45,156 bases of DNA from Lachnotalea glycerini (GTDB lineage: Bacteria > Bacillota > Clostridia > Lachnospirales > Lachnospiraceae). This document shows, one piece after another, positions 8,009 to 17,397 of this stretch (positions are counted from its first letter, which is position 1; each line of letters begins with the position of its first letter). The DNA lies in contig NZ_QICS01000021.1 in NCBI RefSeq assembly GCF_003201285.1, positions 1-45,156 of the forward strand, read 5' to 3'. The notes below the pieces were generated by a model. The model made no database searches and was not told the origin of the DNA. It saw nothing but the letters and a program-made list of their open reading frames with translations. The position numbers were made by a program, and so were the translations under genes.

Positions 8009-9444
8009 AGCGTAAGAGAACAATTGGACAATTTCTTGTAGGTAATTCTATCACGGCAATTGTCTTGACTGTAATTATTTATATAATTACTATTTTGGTT
8101 GGCAATTGGATTTTTGAAAATTTGCTTGTTGTGAATTTGGATTGGAAAGGAATGGAAGCAGAAGACACCTATACCTATCCCTTTGAAAACATTAATTCAA
8201 AAAGTATTGAGGCCTTGGGTGGATGGATAGAAATTGCGGATGAAGCCGGTAAAGTGATTTTTGTCAAAGGAAGTAAGCAGGATGATACCTATGATTATGA
8301 TGTCTATCAGTTGCTTGATTATTCTGTGACGCTTCATAAGGATTCCAAACAGTATCCTTATATCTATAATGTTTATCCGGTGGAAGGACCGGAAAAGGAA
8401 CAATATCTTTATATTGTTAAGTTTCCAAAAGAGTTGTATCATGTTTCAATTATAGCCAATTTAGCATCTTTGATGAAGCATCCAAATAGTATGCAGCTAA
8501 TTATTTTAATTTCACTAATGGGGATTTTTTTATTGCTTTTTTTAACGATAATGTATTTTTATCATAGATTTCGTGTCAGGCATATAAATAAACCACTAAA
8601 GCTAATGCTGTGTGGAATACAAGAAATGGAAGCACAAAATTATAAGTATAGATTGGATTTTAATGCAGAAAAAGAGTTTGCCTGTATACGAGACAGCTTC
8701 AATGAGCTTGCGAAAAGACTGGAAGAGAGTGAGGAGGATAAAAGGAGGATTGAAAAAAGCAAAATGCGTATGCTGACCGAAATCTCTCATGATTTAAAGA
8801 CACCCATAACTTCAATTTATGGTTTTTCTAAATTGCTTTATGAGTCAAAATTGTTAAGCAGTGAAGAAAGGATGCGCTATATCGGTTATATTTATAAAAA
8901 AACGGATTACATTGCACAGTTGATTGATGAACTGTTTGAAATTGCTAAGTTAGATGACAAGGGCTTTGAATTTTCCTATAACAAAGTAGATATGGCAGAA
9001 TGGTTAAGACAGCTCGTAAGTGAATTTTATCCGGAGTTTGAAAATAAAGATATGAATCCTGACATTGTAATTGATGAGGAGTCAGTTTTTATTGAGATAG
9101 ATGAAAAGCAAATGAAGAGGGCTGTATGTAATTTGTTAAATAATGCAGTGATCTATAATCCGAATGGGGTAAGCGTGCAGATTTTGTTTAAGCGGGAAAG
9201 AAATAAGATTGTCCTTCAAATCGCAGATAATGGAATTGGAATATCAAATGCAATGAAAAGCAGGATATTTGAACCTTTTACGCGTGTAAATGAAAATAAA
9301 GCGGGTCAGGGAACCGGACTTGGTCTTGCAATTACTAAAAAAATAATTGAGAGACACAGGGGACGTATTATATTAACATCAAATCAAGAATACAAAACTA
9401 TATTTAACATACAATTACCAGTATACGATGAGAAGAATATTTAA
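8005..9444 (+). CDS. Membrane sensor histidine kinase
   Basis: A 479-aa sensor kinase. TM1 spans about residues 8-34. An extracellular loop of about 120 residues, rich in Tyr and Asp, follows. TM2 (about 160-182) leads to a HAMP linker, then HisKA with the H-box SHDLKTP (H262). The ATPase domain has an N-box (NLLNNAVIYNP), G1 (DNGIGIS), F-box (FEPFTRV) and G2 (GQGTGLGL). Autophosphorylation on H262 and transfer to D52 of the partner regulator is the expected reaction. The overlap with the regulator gene is ATGA. The ligand of the extracellular domain is not recognisable. Confidence 0.92.
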   Translation: MKRKRTIGQFLVGNSITAIVLTVIIYIITILVGNWIFENLLVVNLDWKGMEAEDTYTYPFENINSKSIEALGGWIEIADEAGKVIFVKGSKQDDTYDYDVYQLLDYSVTLHKDSKQYPYIYNVYPVEGPEKEQYLYIVKFPKELYHVSIIANLASLMKHPNSMQLIILISLMGIFLLLFLTIMYFYHRFRVRHINKPLKLMLCGIQEMEAQNYKYRLDFNAEKEFACIRDSFNELAKRLEESEEDKRRIEKSKMRMLTEISHDLKTPITSIYGFSKLLYESKLLSSEERMRYIGYIYKKTDYIAQLIDELFEIAKLDDKGFEFSYNKVDMAEWLRQLVSEFYPEFENKDMNPDIVIDEESVFIEIDEKQMKRAVCNLLNNAVIYNPNGVSVQILFKRERNKIVLQIADNGIGISNAMKSRIFEPFTRVNENKAGQGTGLGLAITKKIIERHRGRIILTSNQEYKTIFNIQLPVYDEKNI

Positions 9445-9464
9445 GATATCTAGATTCAAATTTA

Positions 9465-9515
9465 AGGCTGCATTAAGATTCCATTAATGGGATAGTAATG
9501 CAGCTTGTTTAATAT
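9465..9515 (+). terminator. Probable terminator after the two-component operon
   Basis: The outer stem GCTGCATTA/TAATGCAGC (9467-9475 with 9496-9504) extends by A-T and G-U pairs, with a second small palindrome inside the loop. Only a short, interrupted T-rich stretch (TTGTTTAAT) follows, so read-through into the hydrolase gene is possible. Confidence 0.55.
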
Positions 9516-9552
9516 GATATAAGAATCTGTTTATAATACAAGGAGTGGTACA

Positions 9553-10989
9553 ATGAAAGTATTAGAGATGTTTATTCTTATTATTATGGTTGCTTTAGCC
9601 ATAAATATTACATTTGTAAAAAGAGAAAAGGTAAGCTTAGTGCTGGCAGCAGGATTTGTTGTGACTAGTATTATTAATTTAATTGTTAATGGTTATCGTT
9701 TGCAGATGCTTTTGGCATTTATAATAGGCTTGGTGCTTATATCACTGGAACTTTTAGTAATGATAACAGGATTTCGAATTGAAAAAAGAGCAATAAGAAT
9801 TTTTGTAATATTTTTATTTTCCATATTTATTAGTCTTGCAATCGTATTTCCAATTGTATTTCCGATTGTTACGCTTTCAAATCCTTCAGGAGATTATCAG
9901 GTAGGAACGATGGTAATGTCTTTTACTGATGAGTCAAGAACAGGGATTTTTACGCAGGAGAATGAAAGCAGAGAAATTGCGGTACAAATATGGTATCCTT
10001 CAACTGTTGAATCAAATCAAAATCCTGTCAATTATTTTTCTGATGGGGTTATAAGTACTTATATGGCAAAACGTCTTGGTTTACCTAATTTATTTAATTA
10101 TTTTACAATGATAAAAACGCACAGCTATTTAAATGCTAATTTATCAGATGAAGAAAAAACGTATCCGGTTGTTTTGTTCTCTAGTGGGTATGGTAGCTTT
10201 GTCGGTCAGAATACACTTCAGATGGAAGAGCTTGCAAGTAATGGATATATTGTTTTTAGTATATCTCATCCTTATGAGGATTTTGCCAGCATCTATCCAG
10301 ACGGGAAAATTTTATCGTTTAATACAGACCAGCTAAATCGGTTTCAAAATGAGTTAACAATCGTAAGCAAGGGATATTCAGGTGATAAAACAAGCAGTGA
10401 CTTTGAACGATATGCGATCGCTAATTGTAGTATTGCTTATGAAAGTGTACAGATTTGGAGTGATGACACAATTTTTGTAGCAGATCAGATTGAAAAATTA
10501 AATAATGGAGAAATTAAAAGTATCTTTGAAAATAAGATAGATGTTACGAATATGGGAGTTTTTGGACATTCTTTCGGAGGTGCGACAGCAGGGCAAACTT
10601 GTCTGAAAGACAGCAGATTTAAAGCGTTTATTAATATGGATGGCACTGCCTTTGGAGATAGTATGAATCAGATAATTGAACAGCCGTTTATGGTTATGAA
10701 TGGGAATGAGGATAAGGAATTAATTCAGGCAGGCTACGCCGAAGAACAGACAAATTACATAGTTGTTACAATCAATGGGGCAAAACATGCAGATTTTATG
10801 GATTTTACTGTATTGCTTCCTTCCTTTCGCTATATTGGTATGTTGGGTGAAATTGAGGGCAGCAGGCAGGAGGAAATTATGAATGACTATGTACTTTCTT
10901 TTTTTAACAAATATTTAAAAGGTACCTCAGAGTCACTTTTAACCGAAGGAACATCGAAATACGAAGAGGTGGAAGTAAAATATAAATAG
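9553..10989 (+). CDS. Membrane-anchored alpha/beta hydrolase (PAF-acetylhydrolase-like)
   Basis: A 478-aa protein with two parts. Residues ~1-105 form about four hydrophobic membrane segments. Residues ~115-465 are an alpha/beta hydrolase resembling platelet-activating-factor acetylhydrolase/dienelactone-hydrolase types. The nucleophile elbow GHSFGG places S340. D387 (NGNEDKE) and H412 (AKHADF) are the likely other triad members. REIAVQIWYPS is typical at the start of the catalytic domain. The enzyme is probably a membrane-tethered esterase or lipase of unknown substrate; which side of the membrane it faces is not certain. The ribosome site is AAGGAGTGG. It lies just after the two-component genes and may be a target of that system. 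Confidence 0.82.
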   Translation: MKVLEMFILIIMVALAINITFVKREKVSLVLAAGFVVTSIINLIVNGYRLQMLLAFIIGLVLISLELLVMITGFRIEKRAIRIFVIFLFSIFISLAIVFPIVFPIVTLSNPSGDYQVGTMVMSFTDESRTGIFTQENESREIAVQIWYPSTVESNQNPVNYFSDGVISTYMAKRLGLPNLFNYFTMIKTHSYLNANLSDEEKTYPVVLFSSGYGSFVGQNTLQMEELASNGYIVFSISHPYEDFASIYPDGKILSFNTDQLNRFQNELTIVSKGYSGDKTSSDFERYAIANCSIAYESVQIWSDDTIFVADQIEKLNNGEIKSIFENKIDVTNMGVFGHSFGGATAGQTCLKDSRFKAFINMDGTAFGDSMNQIIEQPFMVMNGNEDKELIQAGYAEEQTNYIVVTINGAKHADFMDFTVLLPSFRYIGMLGEIEGSRQEEIMNDYVLSFFNKYLKGTSESLLTEGTSKYEEVEVKYK

Positions 10990-11080
10990 AACTTTGATAG
11001 CATAAAGGTCATTGAAAAGGGAAGGATATTTTTGAAAAATAAGTTTTATAAGCCGTATAATAATAAAAATTATGTAGAGT

Positions 11081-11602
11081 TTATAAACGATAAACGAACT
11101 CAAAGATATAATCTTTCATATTAAGCAGAGCCTCTTTTTCTATACTCGATGGATAACACATAAGACAAAGAGGAACACTTTTCGTGTTTTTTTGAAGAAT
11201 AGGCTGTAAATATTTAATATCGCTTAGTTTAAAATCAAGCCGTTCATAAAAAGAAATTCTACGTTTCGATTCCTTAGTAGCGAAAGCCTCCACTTCAATT
11301 ATGACAGGACAATTTAGCTGCTTTTGATATTCTCGCATTATCTTTGATCCAAGGCCATTTCCTCTTGTTTTTGGATGCACAGCAAAATGCTCTATATAAT
11401 GGAATTTTTCAAAGCACCATTCAGCAATAAAAGCTTCAATTATTTTATTTTTTTCTGCTATTAATATGCGGTAGCTTGGATTACTAAACAAAGTAATTGC
11501 ATCTTGAAAGGATCGTAATTCAGCAGGCGGAAAAGATGCTTGCATTAATTTATAAACAGAAGAAAATTCCTCCTTTTTTAATAATCGATAAGTGATACTC
11601 AT
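11081..11602 (-). CDS. GNAT family N-acetyltransferase
   Basis: A 173-aa acetyl-CoA-dependent N-acetyltransferase. The acetyl-CoA loop is visible as HPKTRGNGLGSKIM, preceded by the IEHFAVHP beta strand. The end of the fold carries the SKRRISFYERLDFKL segment. The substrate is unknown. I take the start at 11602 because an AGGAGGT site lies immediately upstream; a longer in-frame reading to 11647 would place that site inside the gene. It follows the MATE gene on the same strand with a 56-base gap. Confidence 0.87.
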   Translation of the reverse strand: MSITYRLLKKEEFSSVYKLMQASFPPAELRSFQDAITLFSNPSYRILIAEKNKIIEAFIAEWCFEKFHYIEHFAVHPKTRGNGLGSKIMREYQKQLNCPVIIEVEAFATKESKRRISFYERLDFKLSDIKYLQPILQKNTKSVPLCLMCYPSSIEKEALLNMKDYIFEFVYRL

Positions 11603-11658
11603 GATATAACCTCCTGAAATATTATGAAATAGCTGAATGTGATTCATTCATAAAACAT

Positions 11659-13014
11659 TTAGCTATTTAGAATATTTGTTTTACATTCATTTTTAGCTGC
11701 CAGTGAGAGTCTTTTTAACAGAAAAAAGGCGATTAATAAAGTAATAACTTCAGTTAATGGCATGGTAAGCCATATTCCATTTACGTGAAATACAAGCGGA
11801 AGCAGGTATAAAAAAGTTAAGTTTAAAATGAATCCGCGCAAAAAGCTGATTAGGAGTGCCAGCTTAGGACGTAGCACTGATTGAAAATAAGTATTTAAAA
11901 AAATGTTTCCTGCCATTGTAAAAAAGGCAAAGGAATAAAAACGAATTGCCAGCATTGCCATCTCATAAATTTCTTTTGTAGGATTTAAAAATGCATGGAT
12001 GACCAGATTAGGAAATAAAAAACAGGTTATTGTTAATATTGCACCTGCTGTAAAAGCAGAGAATAATCCATATTTCATAGTTGTCTGAACTCTGCTTTTT
12101 CTACCAGCGCCAAAATTTCTAGAAATAATAGGCTGTGCTGCTTGTGCAATTCCATTGTTTAGAGAGGAGACTACAGCAGCAGTATTGGAGAGAATACTGT
12201 AAACAGTAATACCTGCAACGCCGGTATAGATAAGTAACTGGCGATTAAAGGCAAAAATTACAATACCTGCAGAAATTTCTACAAAAAATGCTGATAAACC
12301 ATTAACAATTATAGCGTTCACTCTTTTTATGGATACAGAGGAAAAGCGAAAGTGTAAGGTATTGTTTTTTGTAAATAAATGTGTGCATAAAATCAAAAAA
12401 GTAGTAAAAGTACCAATTACAGTTGCGAGTGAAGCTCCTGCCATATCCCAGTCAAAATTAAAAATAAAGATATAATCCAGTATTATATTTAAAATACCGC
12501 CGGTCACGACCGCTGACATAGCCTTCTTGGCTGCTCCATCATTTCTGATAAATATTTGTAAAAAAGGAGAAAATATAAAAAAGGGGATACCATATAATAA
12601 AAATTTACCATATATACTCACATATTCGTATGTAGTATCTGTGACACCCAAAAGGCGGATGAGAGGTTCGAAGCTGATTGCAAATAGTAATGTGAATAAT
12701 ACAGAAAATAAAAAAGCTAAAAGCAGCGCTGTTGAATAATATTGTTGAGCTCTTTTATAATCTTTCATGCCAAGAGAAACGGACATAAGGATTGCACCTC
12801 CGTTGCCCAAAAGATAGCCCAAACCAAAAAATAAGGAAAACATGGGAAGTATAATATTAAGACCAGCTACTGCATTGTCTCCAACTCCTTTTCCAATCAT
12901 AATGGTATCTGCCAGTATATAAATAGATGTAACCATCGTTGCGCTAATGGATGGAAATAAGTATTTAAAAAACAAAGTTTTTATATTGTCATTTAGTAAA
13001 TCTAAAGTTTTCAT
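11659..13014 (-). CDS. MATE family multidrug/Na+ antiporter-like exporter
   Basis: A 451-aa polytopic membrane protein with about 12 hydrophobic segments in two similar halves, as in the MATE (MatE) family. Typical stretches are ADTIMIG near the N-terminus and GNGGAILMSVSLG in the first half, and NNGIAQAAQPIISRNFGAG at the start of the second. Such proteins export cationic compounds using Na+ or H+ gradients. It is transcribed away from a MerR-type gene. Its promoter has the 19-bp spacing typical of MerR activation, so drug-induced expression is likely. Confidence 0.9.
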   Translation of the reverse strand: MKTLDLLNDNIKTLFFKYLFPSISATMVTSIYILADTIMIGKGVGDNAVAGLNIILPMFSLFFGLGYLLGNGGAILMSVSLGMKDYKRAQQYYSTALLLAFLFSVLFTLLFAISFEPLIRLLGVTDTTYEYVSIYGKFLLYGIPFFIFSPFLQIFIRNDGAAKKAMSAVVTGGILNIILDYIFIFNFDWDMAGASLATVIGTFTTFLILCTHLFTKNNTLHFRFSSVSIKRVNAIIVNGLSAFFVEISAGIVIFAFNRQLLIYTGVAGITVYSILSNTAAVVSSLNNGIAQAAQPIISRNFGAGRKSRVQTTMKYGLFSAFTAGAILTITCFLFPNLVIHAFLNPTKEIYEMAMLAIRFYSFAFFTMAGNIFLNTYFQSVLRPKLALLISFLRGFILNLTFLYLLPLVFHVNGIWLTMPLTEVITLLIAFFLLKRLSLAAKNECKTNILNS

Positions 13015-13067
13015 AATAAAGTCTTCTTTCTATTAAATGATGATGCTGTTTAAGAAGCACAAATGTT

Positions 13068-13098
13068 ATTATAAACCTTAAAGCAACTTGAATGTCAA
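13068..13098 (-). promoter_or_regulatory. MerR-type promoter (19-bp spacer) of the MATE gene with operator dyad
   Basis: Read on the minus strand there is a perfect TTGACA (13098-13093), a 19-nt spacer and a perfect TATAAT (13073-13068). The spacer carries an imperfect dyad: on the plus strand ACCTTAAAG (13075-13083), CAA, then CTTGAATGT (13087-13095), 7 of 9 positions symmetric. An over-long 19-20 bp spacer with the dyad between the boxes is the hallmark of MerR-family activated promoters. Confidence 0.85.
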
Positions 13099-13147
13099 TA
13101 GAAAGTGTAGTAAGCTATGTAAAAAAATACTTTTTAAGGAGAAATAT

Positions 13148-13906
13148 ATGAAACAACCGTTATCGATTGGAGAAATATCACAGCTTTTAAATGTTCCTAA
13201 ATCGACTCTTAGATATTGGGACAGTGAAAACTTAATTGATTTAACCAGAAATGATGTGAATAATTATAGAGAATATTCGAGACATACATTGATTGCTCTG
13301 TCCGATATGGTTTATTACCGATCGCTTAATATGCCATTAAAGGAAATGAAGCGTCTAAAGGCTGTAACACCAAAAGATTTAAAAGACAGTCTGATTGCAT
13401 TGGATAAAAATCTTGAGAATGAAATAGACAGACTGCTTAAATCGAAAGCGGAACTTAAGAAAAGAATGATCAATATTAATACCTATATGGAAATTGTAAA
13501 CAGACCGTACCAGCAGGAGGCTATTGATTTTAAAGTGCTTTATTCCTTTGATTATCAAAATCCTGAGGCTTGGTCTGAATGCATAAGTGACCAATATGAG
13601 AACCTAATTTACTATGATAACGACACCTCATGTCCCCAAATTGGTATGACAAAAGCGTTTTCAACAAAAAGCAGATTGTTATGGAAAGAAAAGGATAAAA
13701 ATCAAAGCTATATTACTTTTCCTCTTGCAGTGGGATATGGAAATCCAACAAGAGAAGATTTTTTACCTCATATTGATATATTAAAAAGCATGGGATATGA
13801 GACAGGAAAAATATTTGGAAGATATCTTTTTTCTGCTTTTGATAAAAAACACTGTGATTTTTATAAAGGATTTGTAGAGATTATAGATAAAAATAATGGA
13901 ATTTAA
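13148..13906 (+). CDS. MerR-family transcriptional regulator
   Basis: A 252-aa regulator. The N-terminal winged helix-turn-helix reads SIGEISQLLNVPKSTLRYWDSENLI. A long dimerisation helix (~75-125, rich in Lys/Glu/Leu) follows, then a C-terminal ligand domain (~130-252) resembling effector-binding/GyrI-like sensors of the BltR/BmrR type. The start at 13148 is preferred because AAGGAG lies 6 bases upstream. The longer frame from 13088 would begin inside the MATE promoter and operator. It most likely bends the 19-bp-spacer promoter of the divergent MATE gene when a toxic compound is bound. Confidence 0.88.
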   Translation: MKQPLSIGEISQLLNVPKSTLRYWDSENLIDLTRNDVNNYREYSRHTLIALSDMVYYRSLNMPLKEMKRLKAVTPKDLKDSLIALDKNLENEIDRLLKSKAELKKRMININTYMEIVNRPYQQEAIDFKVLYSFDYQNPEAWSECISDQYENLIYYDNDTSCPQIGMTKAFSTKSRLLWKEKDKNQSYITFPLAVGYGNPTREDFLPHIDILKSMGYETGKIFGRYLFSAFDKKHCDFYKGFVEIIDKNNGI

Positions 13907-13922
13907 AGGCTTAGAAATATTC

Positions 13923-13974
13923 TTTGATAATCATATCTATAAGGTGCCAGCACTATGTAGATATGATTATCAAA
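13923..13974. repeat. Perfect 17-bp inverted repeat between convergent genes
   Basis: TTTGATAATCATATCTA (13923-13939) is followed, after an 18-base loop, by its exact reverse complement (13958-13974). It sits between the ends of the MerR gene and the FtsH-type gene, which converge. It could terminate transcription in either direction, although no clean T-run follows on the plus strand. Confidence 0.85.
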
Positions 13975-14074
13975 TGAATAAATAATTTTTATAAGACTCT
14001 ATTTATACTATAATATTTATTAATAAGACAAGTGGAGTCGTGTAATATAAGAAATTTCCTGCTATAGCAAGAGG

Positions 14075-15793
14075 CTACGCACAAATACGGTCAATATCAT
14101 TACCGCTTAAGGATTCTTTATCGAGTAATTCGGCTGTTATTTTTTCCAGTAAATGAAGATTAACCTGTAATAGTTGTTTGGTTTCCTCATACAAGGAATT
14201 CATCATGCTTCTGCACTTTTCAATCAGATGACTGTCAGAGTCGTATTCAAGGCAGGATAAGCTAAACAATCCAAGCTCTGCATCCATACCTAATTTGTTA
14301 ATGTAATTAAGTACAAGAGAGGAGGCCTTTTGAATATCATTACTGGCACCGGTCGTCACTTCCTCTGCACCAAAAATTAGTTCCTCTGCAATTCTACCAC
14401 CCAAAAGAGTTTGTATGGTAGATTTGATTTGTCTTTGATTCTGATATAGTGTATCCTTTGGAATAGTCAGGTTAAAGCCGCCTGCACCATTAACGCTTGG
14501 AATAATGGTTACTTTTGAAATATAATTTTCAGGAAGTAACAATTTGGTTATTAGGGCGTGTCCAGCCTCGTGGTAAGCAGTAATTTTCTTATCGCGTTCG
14601 GTGATATAGGAGCGATCAATTTTGGGAGAGCCTGCCAAAACTGTATAAAAGGCTTTTTCAATATTTTCGTTTGTTATAATTTGTTGATTGTCATTGGCGG
14701 CATAGATGGCAGCTTCATTAAGTAGGTTTTCAAGCATAGCACCGCTAAAATATACCGTCGATTTGGACAGTGCATCCAAATCAATGTCAGAAGCAAGTGG
14801 TTTGGTATTTGCGTGAAGTGACAATATTTTCTTTCTGGAGTTGATATCGGGTAAACCAATTTCAATCTGTCGGTCAAATCGACCTGGACGTAGAAGTGCC
14901 TCGTCCAATGTATCTAATCGGTTTGTAGCTCCAATTACAATAATTCCAGAATTTTCATGAAAGCCCGACATTTCAGTCAACAATGCGTTTAAAGTCTGAT
15001 CACGCTCATCATTACTGCTTGAGTTGCCTCGTGCTCGTTTTTTACCAATAGCATCAATTTCATCAATAAAAATAACAGCTTTCTCGCTTTTTTTGGCTTT
15101 CTGAAAAAGACTTCGTATACGGCTTGCACCTACTCCAACATACATTTGAACAAAATCAGAACCGCTCATTGCATAAAATGGAACATTAGCTTCACCTGCA
15201 ACTGCTTTTGCCATAAGGGTTTTACCGGTACCGGGAGGGCCATATAAGAGTACGCCCTTTGGCATTCTGGCTCCAACGGATGCATATTTATCTGGTTCTT
15301 TAATAAAGCTTATTACATCTTCAAGCATATTTTTGGCTTCGGCATTTCCAGCCACATGATTAAGTGTAATCAGTGAATTTTTTTCTTTTGTCTTATTGAC
15401 ATTTTTTATTAAAGATTTATTTTTGCGGTTACGAACATACCAGATTCCCCCGCTTCCCAATACAAGAAAAATAAGTATCATTAAGTTCATAGGAACTAAG
15501 CCGCTTTTGCCATAGTTCACAGTAATATTTTGCAATAATAACGATTCTGTAAAATTTTCTGTTTTTGGATTGGGTACGCTATAAACAGTATCGTTGTCAT
15601 TTACAAGCTTTGTTTGAAATGTATTTGTGTTATTTGTAAAAGTTACTTCTTTCACCTGCTGTTCTTCCACTGCTTTTAAAAATTCTGGGTAAGACATTTT
15701 AATTATAGTATTATTCTGATCATATATACCAAATAGAATGAAACAGGTTATCAGAAGCAATGAAACCAAAGCGACGATATATTTTTTAGGCAT
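14075..15793 (-). CDS. FtsH-family AAA+ zinc metalloprotease (short form)
   Basis: A 572-aa membrane-bound ATP-dependent protease. TM1 is at ~5-22, an extracytoplasmic domain lies at ~30-98, and TM2 is at ~101-120. The AAA+ module has Walker A GPPGTGKT (185-192), Walker B IFIDEID and an arginine-finger region RPGRFDRQ. The protease domain has HEAGH (408-412) and the third Zn ligand D486 (GASNDI). Every catalytic residue looks intact. It is shorter than the usual 600-650 aa FtsH, with a brief C-terminal tail, and the pore loop reads FVQM where FVEM is common. It stands alone, not beside tilS/hpt, so it may be a second, specialised copy. AGGAGGTATTGT precedes the ATG. Confidence 0.92.
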   Translation of the reverse strand: MPKKYIVALVSLLLITCFILFGIYDQNNTIIKMSYPEFLKAVEEQQVKEVTFTNNTNTFQTKLVNDNDTVYSVPNPKTENFTESLLLQNITVNYGKSGLVPMNLMILIFLVLGSGGIWYVRNRKNKSLIKNVNKTKEKNSLITLNHVAGNAEAKNMLEDVISFIKEPDKYASVGARMPKGVLLYGPPGTGKTLMAKAVAGEANVPFYAMSGSDFVQMYVGVGASRIRSLFQKAKKSEKAVIFIDEIDAIGKKRARGNSSSNDERDQTLNALLTEMSGFHENSGIIVIGATNRLDTLDEALLRPGRFDRQIEIGLPDINSRKKILSLHANTKPLASDIDLDALSKSTVYFSGAMLENLLNEAAIYAANDNQQIITNENIEKAFYTVLAGSPKIDRSYITERDKKITAYHEAGHALITKLLLPENYISKVTIIPSVNGAGGFNLTIPKDTLYQNQRQIKSTIQTLLGGRIAEELIFGAEEVTTGASNDIQKASSLVLNYINKLGMDAELGLFSLSCLEYDSDSHLIEKCRSMMNSLYEETKQLLQVNLHLLEKITAELLDKESLSGNDIDRICA

Positions 15794-16047
15794 ACAATAC
15801 CTCCTGCTGTATCGTAAATCATTGTTTTATTGTTAAATGAAAAGTATTTTAATATTACTATTAAGTTTACATTTTAATTGTAACGTTTTTTATACATATA
15901 TTCTATCGATAATTATTGGTAAGTCAGATAAAAATTTACTATTTGTGTAATGTGAAGGTTTGGTGAAGCTTATTGTAATAAATTTTTGATTATGATAATC
16001 TAAAATTTGTAAAAAAAAACTCACAATAAAGGCTGTTAGGTATAGGT
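15794..16047. other. Divergent intergenic region (FtsH-type gene / glycosyltransferase)
   Basis: 254 AT-rich bases separate the divergent starts. The minus strand holds the AGGAGGT site of the protease gene. On the plus strand a weak promoter candidate is TTGTAA (15973-15978), 17 nt, TAATCT (15996-16001). No strong repeat or operator is seen. Confidence 0.4.
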
Positions 16048-17364
16048 ATGAAGTCAATTGGAATTGTAATTTGTAATTATAATAAAAAGGATTATGTGCT
16101 TGCTTGTATACAGGCTGTTTTAGAATCTTCAATTAAAGATTATGATATTTATGTTGTGGATAATGCTTCTACAGATGGTTCAGCAGATGCAATACATAAG
16201 CAATATGGAAACACGGTAACGGTAATCAAAAACAAAATGAATTTAGGAGGATCAGGGGGCTTTAATACCGGCATTCGCATAGTGGTAGAACTTGGTTATA
16301 CTTATGTATGCTGTTTAGATAATGATGCAATGATTGATGAAAAAGCATTGGAATCAATGAAATGCTTTCTTAATATGAATAAAGACGTTGGTATGGTTGG
16401 AGCAAAAATATATTTTTCAAAAAATACGAATATAATCCAACAATTTGGTCTTAGAATAGATTTTAAAAAGTTTCAGGCAGAAACGCTGTATAACGAGGTA
16501 GAGGATAGTGAAAAAGTGCCTGAAATAGTATATTGTGACACCGTTGCTGCATGTGTTGTTATGGTTCCGACATCGGTAATTAAAATAGTAGGGGGAATGC
16601 CAGATGATAATTTCATTTACTGGGATGATATGGAATGGGGATATTGTATTAAACAGGCAGGATATAAGGTCGCAGCGATAGGAAAAGCCAAAGCAATCCA
16701 TGAGATGGGCGCTCATATCAGAAAAGATAATACATTTATTCAGTATTATATGTGGCGAAATCGTTTTCATTTTTTTATGAAGCATACAAAGGAGAAAGAT
16801 TTAGATAAAATGAGTGTTAAAATGCTTCAAAATTTATTTGAAAGTGTTTTTGAAGCTATGTATAAAGGTGAATATAATGTAAGTCAAACTTTACTTATTG
16901 CATATAAGGATGCTCTGGATGGAATACGAGGACAAGCGATGGAAGGAAGAATTTTAAAAAATGATGGAAACATTAAGGATTTTATCCAGATTTTTCAAAA
17001 ACTTACAAAGATTAGAGTGGAAAGTGATGTAAGCTGGTTGCAAGCCATTCTAAAAATTTTGTCTTTACCGGTAACAATAGCAGAAGGGTCTGATACATCG
17101 GCAGTACCAGTTAAGATTTGTAGTTCTGTGTTAAGAATAAAAGAATATCAAGAGGGTAATGTATATATTGATTATGATTTAAATGTTTTAAATAATAAGC
17201 AAGATGCAGAATTAATCAAAGGTTTTGATATGGCGCAAGGGCTTTTTCTGTATATGAACCAGTATTTGTTTTTGCAATCAACTAAAAGAATAAGGAGCAA
17301 ATACAGGAAGCCTATTGCAAATAATGTATTGCAAGGAGATGAATTATTGTGTCAAGATGATTAA
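16048..17364 (+). CDS. Family 2 glycosyltransferase
   Basis: A 438-aa GT-A fold glycosyltransferase. The N-terminal catalytic domain (1-~260) begins IGIVICNYNKKDYV, has VVDNASTDGSAD for nucleotide binding, NLGGSGGFNTG typical of rhamnosyl/galactofuranosyl-type GT2 enzymes, and the metal-binding LDNDA (DND 91-93). WDDMEWGYCIKQAGYKV is the catalytic-base region. Residues ~260-438 form an alpha-helical tail of unknown role. There is no signal peptide, so it acts on the cytoplasmic face of the membrane, probably in surface polysaccharide or wall glycan synthesis. It is a single gene with no other polysaccharide genes nearby. The ribosome site is weak (TTAGGTATAGGT). Confidence 0.85.
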   Translation: MKSIGIVICNYNKKDYVLACIQAVLESSIKDYDIYVVDNASTDGSADAIHKQYGNTVTVIKNKMNLGGSGGFNTGIRIVVELGYTYVCCLDNDAMIDEKALESMKCFLNMNKDVGMVGAKIYFSKNTNIIQQFGLRIDFKKFQAETLYNEVEDSEKVPEIVYCDTVAACVVMVPTSVIKIVGGMPDDNFIYWDDMEWGYCIKQAGYKVAAIGKAKAIHEMGAHIRKDNTFIQYYMWRNRFHFFMKHTKEKDLDKMSVKMLQNLFESVFEAMYKGEYNVSQTLLIAYKDALDGIRGQAMEGRILKNDGNIKDFIQIFQKLTKIRVESDVSWLQAILKILSLPVTIAEGSDTSAVPVKICSSVLRIKEYQEGNVYIDYDLNVLNNKQDAELIKGFDMAQGLFLYMNQYLFLQSTKRIRSKYRKPIANNVLQGDELLCQDD

Positions 17365-17397
17365 CTTAAAATAGTGTAATGATTAGAATTAAAATGG

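Noticed and set aside
13923-13974. FabT-type operator reading of the TTTGATAATC inverted repeat
   Set aside because: The sequence resembles published FabT-like sites, but it lies between gene ends rather than near a promoter, so a terminator or structural role is more likely.
16417-16785. 122-aa minus-strand frame inside the glycosyltransferase gene
   Set aside because: Antisense to the conserved GT2 catalytic domain and without a ribosome site.
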